21,660 nt of DNA from DATKZH01 sp964475955 (lineage in GTDB: Bacteria; Planctomycetota; Planctomycetia; Pirellulales; Thermoguttaceae): contig CAYYZY010000135.1 in NCBI GenBank assembly GCA_964475955.1, forward strand, positions 1 to 21,660, written 5' to 3'. Every line of letters begins with the position of its first letter. Within the stretch, counting starts at the first letter, position 1. Below are positions 15,636 through 21,660 of this stretch, in pieces. The notes beneath the pieces are model-generated. The model worked only from the letters and a program-made list of their open reading frames with translations, had not been told where the DNA came from and ran no database searches. Made by a program: the position numbers and the translations under genes.

Positions 15636-15782
15636 AACTTCGCACGACACGACAGCAAGGCGTTTGCGAAGGCCACCTGGGCGCCGTAAACTGAGGGCCC
15701 GTGCTTCCCGTGAGCGACCGAACGCTCGGCCTGAACCTGGGCCCCGCCGAATCCGAAATCGAAAACTGAAGGAGACTCGCTG

Positions 15783-18032
15783 ATGACGGTCTCGACGTGG
15801 CGGCGGGCGGCGCTCGCCGTACTGGTTTGCGTCGCTCCGATGGGCGCTGCCGAATCGGCTCGCGGGAGCGAGTCGGCCTTCTCGGTCGTTTCCGTCCTGC
15901 ACGACCCGCAAGCGCTGGCGCGGCCGCACGACGTGGAGGTCGACCGTGGGCGGATGTTCGTGCCCGGCAAGGGCGGCTCGATCGCCGTCGTCGACGTGCA
16001 CGAGCCGGCGCGGCCCCAGGTCGTTTGGTGGATTCGGAACCCGGAAGACGACGCCCAAACGGTGCTCTGCCACGGCCGGCACTTGCTGGTCGGCAGCCGC
16101 GATTTCTTCTCCATCGAGATTTCCGAAGCGGGTCGAGGCCGCGTCTGCAAACGGCTGCGCGAGCGGCCCGAGATCGACCGGATCAACGGGATGATCCTCT
16201 GGGGCGACCACGTGGTGTATGCGAACAAGACGGGATGGATCGGGGCGGTCGACGTTCGCCGCCCCGGCGATCCGGTCCTGGCCGGCGCCTTGAACACGCG
16301 CGAGCACGGCCGTGTCCTCTCGCCGCACGACGTCGCCCGCTCGAACGACTGCGCGATCGTCGTCGACCAGCGCGACGGCAGCCCGTGGAAGGTCCGCGCG
16401 TATCGCGTGGCCGACCCGGCCAGCGGCGATCTCGCGCCGGTCGAGCGGTGGCGGGCCGAGGGCGCGGTTGCAGGCGAGCGGCTCAACGGGGCCAACCGCG
16501 TGGTCGTGCGCGGCGACTGCGCGCTGGTGGCCTGCAACAAGGCCGACGCGTTGGCCGTGGTCGATTTCAGCGACCCGGCCGAGCCGGCCGTCGTCGGCGT
16601 TCATCCCCTTCCCGGCTCGCCTTGCGGGCTGGAGCTTGCGGGAAACGCGCTCTTCGCCGGGTCGGGGCAGTCGATTCACGCGTTCGACGTCACCGACCCG
16701 CGACGGCCCGTCGCGCTGGCCGCCGTCGAGTGCCTCGAGGTCTTCCCCACGAGGTTCGCCAAGGACGGCCGCGGCCGGACGAAGTACACCACGCGCAACG
16801 GGGTCCGGCAACCGGCCTTCGGCAACGCGCACGACCTGGTGTACGAGCACGGCTACCTCTACGTGACGGCGCAAAGCGACGACCAGGTTGCGATCCTCCG
16901 CGTCGAAGACCCGCGGATCCGCCGCCTGGCCGAGTCGCCGAAGCGTGAAGCGAAGCCGGTTCCCGCCAAGCCGAGCATCGAGGGTACGTCCAGCGCGGCG
17001 TCGGCCGCAAGACGGGCGTCGCGGGCGTCTTCGCCTCCGGCCGAGTTCGGCGGATCGTGCGTGCCCGTGGCGGTCGACAGGGCCGTGACCATGACGGCCG
17101 ACCGGCGCGTCCGGCCCCAGGCGCTCGTGTTCGACGAAGCCGGCAGAGTCGCTCAACTGCTCTACACGACCGACGGATCGGACGGCGTGAGCATCGCCAC
17201 GGCGTTGGCCGAGACCTCGGACGGCGGGGCCACCTGGTGCGACCACCCGGCCAATCCCGTGCTGAACCGCATCGAGTCGGCCTGGCAGGGCACCCGCGCC
17301 TTCGTCACCGGCCTGACGCGGGACGACGACCACCAGCGTTGGGTGATGGCGACCGTGGGGAACGACGCCACGGCCAGCACTCCCGGCATTCGCGCGACCG
17401 GGTTATGGTTCTCCGACGATCTGGTCCGCTGGACGCAGCACCCGGGCAATCCGATCATCACCGTCAACACCGACGGCGCCGCCGGCAACGACGACCTCCT
17501 GCCCGGCCCTGCGGATCTGCCGGTGGGCATGTACTTGCGCCACTTCCACAAGATCGACGGTGTGTGGTATGCGCTCGTCCAGTGGCGCGGCGCGGGGACT
17601 TGGTCGCGCATGACGGTGATGGAAAGCGGAGGGGACATCACCGGCCCCTGGAAGCTGCGGAACCTGTGCCTCGATCCCGAGGATGCGACGGACTGGCTCA
17701 AGAGGAACAGGAACCTGAACTGGTGCCAGCCCGTCCGCATGAAGGGGCGGTGGTACGCGGCCTGCCAGAACGGCGTCGCGCGCGGGGACCGGGATAACGA
17801 CCGTGTGGGGATCGTCTACTCCGACGACTACTTCCACTGGCACGAATTCGACAACCCCGTCACGCCTCCGCTCCGGCGACCCGACGGCACGGCCGTGGTC
17901 CCGTCGCAGCAGTTCCTCCTGCCGCCCGAGGCCGGCAAGCCCTGGCGGATCCTGCTGGGAGCGCGGGGTGTGTACGGCGACAAATTCATGTACCTCGTAT
18001 ATCCGGAGGGGTGGGCGCCGGCGGCACAATAG
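15783..18032 (+). CDS. Secreted LVIVD-repeat propeller fused to a glycosidase-like beta-propeller
   Basis: A 749-residue protein starting 8 bases after GGAG (15771-15774). Residues 1-30 are a signal peptide. Residues 32-375 form an LVIVD-type propeller, with repeats of the form AVVDVHEPARPQVV (68-81), AVVDFSDPAEPAVVG (258-272) and HAFDVTDPRRPVAL (299-312). A low-complexity Ala/Ser/Pro/Lys/Arg linker (about 384-424) joins it to a second propeller (425-745). This has Asp-box-like turns SDGGATW (479-485), SDDLVRW (544-550) and SDDYFHW (680-686), as in GH32/GH43/sialidase-type five- or six-bladed folds. A glycan-binding or -cleaving extracellular role is likely, but catalytic residues cannot be assigned by eye. 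It heads a plus-strand block, 53 bases ahead of the second DUF4838 gene. Confidence 0.87.
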   Translation: MTVSTWRRAALAVLVCVAPMGAAESARGSESAFSVVSVLHDPQALARPHDVEVDRGRMFVPGKGGSIAVVDVHEPARPQVVWWIRNPEDDAQTVLCHGRHLLVGSRDFFSIEISEAGRGRVCKRLRERPEIDRINGMILWGDHVVYANKTGWIGAVDVRRPGDPVLAGALNTREHGRVLSPHDVARSNDCAIVVDQRDGSPWKVRAYRVADPASGDLAPVERWRAEGAVAGERLNGANRVVVRGDCALVACNKADALAVVDFSDPAEPAVVGVHPLPGSPCGLELAGNALFAGSGQSIHAFDVTDPRRPVALAAVECLEVFPTRFAKDGRGRTKYTTRNGVRQPAFGNAHDLVYEHGYLYVTAQSDDQVAILRVEDPRIRRLAESPKREAKPVPAKPSIEGTSSAASAARRASRASSPPAEFGGSCVPVAVDRAVTMTADRRVRPQALVFDEAGRVAQLLYTTDGSDGVSIATALAETSDGGATWCDHPANPVLNRIESAWQGTRAFVTGLTRDDDHQRWVMATVGNDATASTPGIRATGLWFSDDLVRWTQHPGNPIITVNTDGAAGNDDLLPGPADLPVGMYLRHFHKIDGVWYALVQWRGAGTWSRMTVMESGGDITGPWKLRNLCLDPEDATDWLKRNRNLNWCQPVRMKGRWYAACQNGVARGDRDNDRVGIVYSDDYFHWHEFDNPVTPPLRRPDGTAVVPSQQFLLPPEAGKPWRILLGARGVYGDKFMYLVYPEGWAPAAQ

Positions 18033-18085
18033 GGGGCGTACCGGACCAGGCCTTGCTTGCGGCGGGGTTTGTTGCGGAGCACATC

Positions 18086-20677
18086 ATGCGAAACCGAATC
18101 GCGATCCTGACGACGCTGGCCGCTGCCCTTTCCCTTGCATCGTCGCTTTGCCTGGGCGTCCCGCCGCAAAGCCCGGCTGGGGCTGCGACGGTGCTGGCCG
18201 AGGACGGCCGGGCGGCGCAGACGATCGTCGTCGCGCCCCGGGGCTCGGAGGCCACGCGCTTGGCCGCCGAGGAACTGGCCGAGTACCTCGGCCGCATGAG
18301 CGGGGCAACGTTCGAGGTGACCGAAGGCGACGGGACCCGAGGCGTCGCCGTGGGAGTGGACGGCGATTTCCCCGAGGTGAACCACGGCGTCGCCTTCGAG
18401 CCGGACGACCCGCTCCGCCGCGACGACTACCTGATCCGCACGCACGCCGCAGGCGTCTACGTGATCGGCGCCGGCGAAACGGGCGCGACGCTCGCCGTTT
18501 GGGACCTGCTCCACCGGCTGGGCTACCGGCTCTATTTCCTCACCGATACATGGGAGGTCGTGCCCGAGCGGCCGGAGCTGACCCTTGCCGTCGACGCGGT
18601 CGAGCGGCCCGACTTCGTCACGCGCCGCGCGCCCCGCGGAGCCCCCTGGAGCGACCGCGAACTCTGGAACCGGTGGCGCCGGCGCAACCGCGTGCTCTCC
18701 TCCTTCCGGCTCGATACGGGCCACGCGTACGGCCGCATCCTCCGCGCCAAACGGGAGGAGTTCGCCGAGCACCCGGAGTACTACGCCCTGGTCGACGGCC
18801 GCCGGCGGCTGGCCGGCCAGACCGACGGGCGCGGCAACGTCAAGTTCTGCATCAGCAACCCGGGCCTGCGGCGGCTGGTCGTCGATTACGCGGTGGAGAC
18901 GATCCGCGCGGAGCCCGATCGCGACAGCATCTCGCTCGACCCGAGCGACGGCGGCAACTGGTGCGAGTGCGCCGACTGCCAGGCGAAGGGCAGCGTGAGC
19001 GACCGCGTGGTACTCCTCGCCGGCGAGGCGGCCGAGGCGATCAACCGGCTCGGGCTGGGTCCCAAGTACGTGGGCATTTACGCCTACAACCAGCACAGCC
19101 CGCCGCCGAACGTCGAGGTCCATCCGCGCGTGGTCGTCAGCATCGCCACGAGCTTCATCCGGGGCGGCTACACGCTGGAAGAGCTGATCGAAGGCTGGCG
19201 CGGCCGGGGGGCCACGCTCGGCATCCGCGAGTACCACGACGTGTTCGCGTGGAGCCACGATCGTCCGCGCGAGGCCCGCGGCGGCGACGTCGACTACCTC
19301 GGCCGCACCATCCCCTACTTTACCGAGCAGGGCGCCCGGTTCATGAATTCGGAGAACGCCGACTCCTGGGGGGCCAACGGCCTGGGTTACTGGCTCACGC
19401 CCCGGTTGCTCTGGGACGTCGACGCGGTCGACCGGGTCGACGAGCTGATCGACGACTTCCTGCAAAACGCCTTCGGCCCGGCCAGCCGCCCGATGCGCGC
19501 GTTCTACGCGCTGCTCAATCTCGACCACACCGTGCGCTCGAACGAAGACGTGGTCGCGCGCATGTACCGGCGGCTCGACGAGGCAAGACGGCTCGCGCAC
19601 GACGAGAAGATCCGCCGCCGACTCGACGACCTGGTCCTCTACACCCGCTACCTCGAACTGTATCACGCCTACCGGTCGGCCCAGGGCGAAAAGCGCCAGC
19701 GAGGCTTCGAGCGGGTGTGGCGCCACGCCTACCGCATGCGCGGGCGGATGATGCTTTCCACCCGGGCGATCTGCGACCGGGACCGCTTCCGCGACAAGTC
19801 GGTCACCGTTCCCGAGCGGGCGGCGTGGGGCGTGCCGGCCGACGAGAATCCCTGGAAGAACGAAAAGCCGTACGGCGAAGCGGAAATCGCCGCGATCCTG
19901 GCCGAAGGGATTGCCGCGAACGAGCCCACCGAGCTCGACTTCAAGCCGGTCGACTACGGCGACGCGCTGGTGCCGGCAAGCCGCCTCGATCTGCCCGACG
20001 TCGAGCCGGGCCACTACGACGATCGGTTCCGCGGCCGGCAGACGATCTTCACGTGGCTGCCGGAGCGGGCGAGCGACGACGATCGGGAAGCGCGGCGCAC
20101 GATCCGGCTCGAAGTGACCGGCGGCCTGATCGCGCACTACCGCGACCGGGGCAACGTCGAAATCGCGTTGCACGCCGCGCAGGCGAGCGAACCCGAGCCG
20201 GTCGACCGCGACCGAAGCGTTCCGCCCGACGGCCAGCCGCGCCCCGTGGTGCTCACTTCGCCGTGCGGCGGACTGCATCGTGTGGAGTGGACCGACGGGC
20301 GCGACATGACGCGCGTCGTCTGGCCCGACGATCTGCCGCGCACCTTCCGATCCACCCTGGAAGAGCCGCTCCACCTGCGCGGAAGATGGAGCCTGTACTT
20401 CTACGTGCCGCGGGGAACGGAGAAGGTGGGCGGCTTTGCCACGGCCACCACGGGCCGGCTGTTGAACGGAGAGGGAGACGAGGTTTTCTCTTTCGCCGAG
20501 ATGGACGAGCCCGACTACTTCTGCGTCCCCGTGCCCGAAGGTCGGGACGGAACCCTCTGGCGGTTCGACGCCTGCTCGGGGAGCCGCATGCTGGCGACCG
20601 TCCCGCCCTACCTGGCCCCCAGCGCCGGCGATCTCCTGCTGCCGCGCGAGGTCGTCCGGGCCGACGCCCCGCCGTGA
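18086..20677 (+). CDS. Secreted DUF4838 domain protein (second copy)
   Basis: An 863-residue protein. The start at 18086 has GGAG 6 bases upstream (18076-18079) and gives a signal peptide (1-24); an in-frame GTG at 18011 lies inside the upstream gene and is less likely. Residues 35-170 match the alpha-glucuronidase-like N-terminal domain (VLAEDGRAAQTIVVAPRG; AAEELAEYLGRMSGATF). The DUF4838 barrel (about 175-480) contains CECADC (293-298) at the CxCxxC site, preceded by SLDPSDGGNW. A helical segment follows, then a C-terminal beta-rich domain (about 690-863) that could be a jelly-roll. It lacks the CBM9-like and TPR parts of the copy encoded on the minus strand at 11747. Probably in one operon with the flanking plus-strand genes. 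Confidence 0.88.
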   Translation: MRNRIAILTTLAAALSLASSLCLGVPPQSPAGAATVLAEDGRAAQTIVVAPRGSEATRLAAEELAEYLGRMSGATFEVTEGDGTRGVAVGVDGDFPEVNHGVAFEPDDPLRRDDYLIRTHAAGVYVIGAGETGATLAVWDLLHRLGYRLYFLTDTWEVVPERPELTLAVDAVERPDFVTRRAPRGAPWSDRELWNRWRRRNRVLSSFRLDTGHAYGRILRAKREEFAEHPEYYALVDGRRRLAGQTDGRGNVKFCISNPGLRRLVVDYAVETIRAEPDRDSISLDPSDGGNWCECADCQAKGSVSDRVVLLAGEAAEAINRLGLGPKYVGIYAYNQHSPPPNVEVHPRVVVSIATSFIRGGYTLEELIEGWRGRGATLGIREYHDVFAWSHDRPREARGGDVDYLGRTIPYFTEQGARFMNSENADSWGANGLGYWLTPRLLWDVDAVDRVDELIDDFLQNAFGPASRPMRAFYALLNLDHTVRSNEDVVARMYRRLDEARRLAHDEKIRRRLDDLVLYTRYLELYHAYRSAQGEKRQRGFERVWRHAYRMRGRMMLSTRAICDRDRFRDKSVTVPERAAWGVPADENPWKNEKPYGEAEIAAILAEGIAANEPTELDFKPVDYGDALVPASRLDLPDVEPGHYDDRFRGRQTIFTWLPERASDDDREARRTIRLEVTGGLIAHYRDRGNVEIALHAAQASEPEPVDRDRSVPPDGQPRPVVLTSPCGGLHRVEWTDGRDMTRVVWPDDLPRTFRSTLEEPLHLRGRWSLYFYVPRGTEKVGGFATATTGRLLNGEGDEVFSFAEMDEPDYFCVPVPEGRDGTLWRFDACSGSRMLATVPPYLAPSAGDLLLPREVVRADAPP

Positions 20678-20867
20678 TGGCCGCCGCCGACACGCGACCG
20701 GTCAGGCCGGCCCCTCGGGTGTCCCGCCGCCGGTGGCCAGCGCGCGTCCGGCGCACGCGCGAATCGGGCGGAACGGTTCGGCGCGGTCTGGCACGCGCAC
20801 TCCGTGTATGCCATGATACAGCCATGACGGTCCTGCCTTGCCCCGCCCTGCCCAGAAGGAGCCCCCA
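20678..20867. other. Intergenic gap upstream of the last gene
   Basis: A 190-base gap with no convincing gene. AGAAGGAG (20854-20861) at its right edge is a strong ribosome binding site 6 bases before the ATG at 20868. No clear promoter or terminator was recognised. Confidence 0.5.
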
Positions 20868-21660
20868 ATGAGAGCCCCCCGATCCCTTCCCCGCCTCGGC
20901 CGACCGCGGACGATCGTGCCCGCCGTGCTCGCGACGGTCGTTTTCGCCCTCCCGCCCGTCGTGTCCCACGCCGCCGATCCGCCGCGGATGAAACGGGCCG
21001 ACGCCTTCCTCGGCATCCATTTCGATTTCCACGCGGGCGACGATTGCGACCAGGTCGGCGCCCGCACAACGCCGGAGATGGTCGAGCTGGTGATCGACAA
21101 GGTCCGGCCCCACTACATCCAGATCGACTGCAAGGGGCATCGCGGCTATTCGAGCTACCCGACCAAGGTGGGCAATCCGGCGCCCGGCTTCGTGGGCGAT
21201 CCACTGCGCGTCTGGCGCGAGGTGACGCGCGAGCGCGGCGTCGCCCTGTTCATGCACTATTCGGGCGTATGGGACTATCAGGCCGTGGCGACGCATCCGG
21301 AGTGGGCGGCCGTCAATGCCGACGGCAAGCCCCACGGCCGGGCGACGTCGGTGTTCGGGCCCTACGTGGACGTGCTGATGATTTCCCAGCTCCGCGAGCT
21401 GGCGGGCAAGTACGGCGTCGACGGCGCTTGGGTCGACGGCGACTGCTGGGGCACCACGCCCGACTACGGCGAGAAGGCCGTCCGCCGGTTCTGCGAGCAG
21501 ACCGGCGCTGAGTCGGCCCCGCGCAAGGCCGGCGACCCGTATTGGAACGCGTGGATGGACTTCCACCGCGAGGCCTTTCGCCGCTACCTGCGCCACTACG
21601 TGGACGAGCTGAAATCGTCGCATCCCGACTTCCAGGTGATCAGCAATTGGGCGTTCAGCG
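20868..21660 (+). CDS. Secreted TIM-barrel glycoside hydrolase-like protein (GHL6/GH29-like), 3' end outside window
   Basis: Translated by hand: 264 codons without a stop, then the window ends, so the gene is partial. The N-terminus is basic, with a hydrophobic stretch and an AHA-type region ending near 36 (signal peptide). LGIHFDFHAG (48-57), then QIDCKGHRGYSSYPTK (85-100) and ALFMHYSGVWD (126-136) form the first strands of a TIM barrel like those in GHL6 and GH29 (alpha-L-fucosidase-like) families. VDGAWVDGDCW (184-194) resembles the strand with the GH29 nucleophile; Asp190 is the candidate. The family choice is tentative because the rest of the barrel is missing. Translation starts 6 bases after AGAAGGAG. 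It follows the second DUF4838 gene and supports a glycan-degrading theme. Confidence 0.82.
   Translation, partial: MRAPRSLPRLGRPRTIVPAVLATVVFALPPVVSHAADPPRMKRADAFLGIHFDFHAGDDCDQVGARTTPEMVELVIDKVRPHYIQIDCKGHRGYSSYPTKVGNPAPGFVGDPLRVWREVTRERGVALFMHYSGVWDYQAVATHPEWAAVNADGKPHGRATSVFGPYVDVLMISQLRELAGKYGVDGAWVDGDCWGTTPDYGEKAVRRFCEQTGAESAPRKAGDPYWNAWMDFHREAFRRYLRHYVDELKSSHPDFQVISNWAFS

Larger units (their letters stand above)
15053..15782. other. 730-base divergent intergenic region with a hairpin-rich repeat module
   Basis: No convincing gene. The left part (15053-15240) should carry the promoter of the minus-strand DUF4838 gene. From 15245 to 15635 the sequence is a chain of short perfect stems with 3- or 4-base loops (listed separately). 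The right end holds the ribosome binding site GGAG (15771-15774) of the plus-strand gene at 15783. An open frame across 15442-15783 runs through the hairpins and is not protein-like. Confidence 0.75.

Noticed and set aside
15442..15783. A 113-codon frame through the intergenic hairpins
   Set aside because: It is made of palindromic repeat sequence, has no ribosome binding site, and its Arg-rich product looks like translated repeat.
17828..20374. An 848-codon minus-strand frame over the same region
   Set aside because: Antisense shadow of the DUF4838 gene; no ribosome binding site or domain recognised.
17803..20871. A 1022-codon plus-strand frame over the second DUF4838 gene
   Set aside because: Out-of-frame shadow: very Arg/Pro-rich, overlaps the DUF4838 gene completely, and no domain is visible.
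1..21660. tRNA, rRNA, CRISPR array or insertion sequence
   Set aside because: The intergenic gaps show no cloverleaf, regularly spaced repeats or terminal inverted repeats flanking a transposase; no integrase or transposase protein is encoded.

Overview
The window looks like chromosomal DNA of a planctomycete, probably from the Pirellulales. This is inferred from gene content: GC-rich coding, several twin-arginine (Tat) exported Gfo/Idh/MocA-type oxidoreductases, a long PQQ-type beta-propeller protein, two secreted DUF4838 glycosidase-like proteins, a PAC2-family protein, and GC-rich triloop hairpins in an intergenic gap. No rRNA, tRNA, CRISPR array, transposase or integrase was seen.

Layout. 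(1) 19-1796, plus strand: an OLD/RecF-like ABC-type ATPase overlaps by 4 bases a small DUF4276/TOPRIM-like protein. This two-gene pair resembles ATPase plus TOPRIM defence modules and uses visibly fewer G/C third positions than the rest. (2) 1832-6389, plus strand: a secreted protein joining a methyltransferase-like domain to PQQ-type propeller repeats, then a Tat-exported Gfo/Idh/MocA protein whose EKP-position lysine is methionine. (3) 6564-15052, minus strand, in transcription order: DUF4838 + CBM9-like + TPR protein; Tat-exported L-fucose isomerase-like protein; PAC2-family protein with its own apparent leaderless promoter; a second Tat-exported Gfo/Idh/MocA protein with an intact EKP; and a PflA-like radical SAM protein. 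(4) 15053-15782: a 730-base divergent intergenic region with at least six short triloop or tetraloop hairpins and a 10-bp inverted repeat. (5) 15783 to the end, plus strand: LVIVD propeller fused to a glycosidase-like propeller; a second DUF4838 protein; and the first 264 codons of a secreted TIM-barrel glycoside hydrolase-like protein, open to the window edge.

Reading as a whole. From about 4968 to the end the window holds many exported carbohydrate-active or sugar-modifying proteins: two DUF4838 proteins, a GH43/GH32-like propeller, a GHL6/GH29-like barrel, an aldose/ketose isomerase-like protein and two nucleotide-dependent sugar oxidoreductases. I infer a locus that dismantles, and possibly oxidises and isomerises, an unusual (perhaps uronic-acid or deoxy-sugar rich) glycan largely outside the cytoplasm. 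No transporter, sulfatase or SusC/D-like gene is in view, so the substrate cannot be named. The ATPase/TOPRIM pair at the left edge is probably unrelated to this role.
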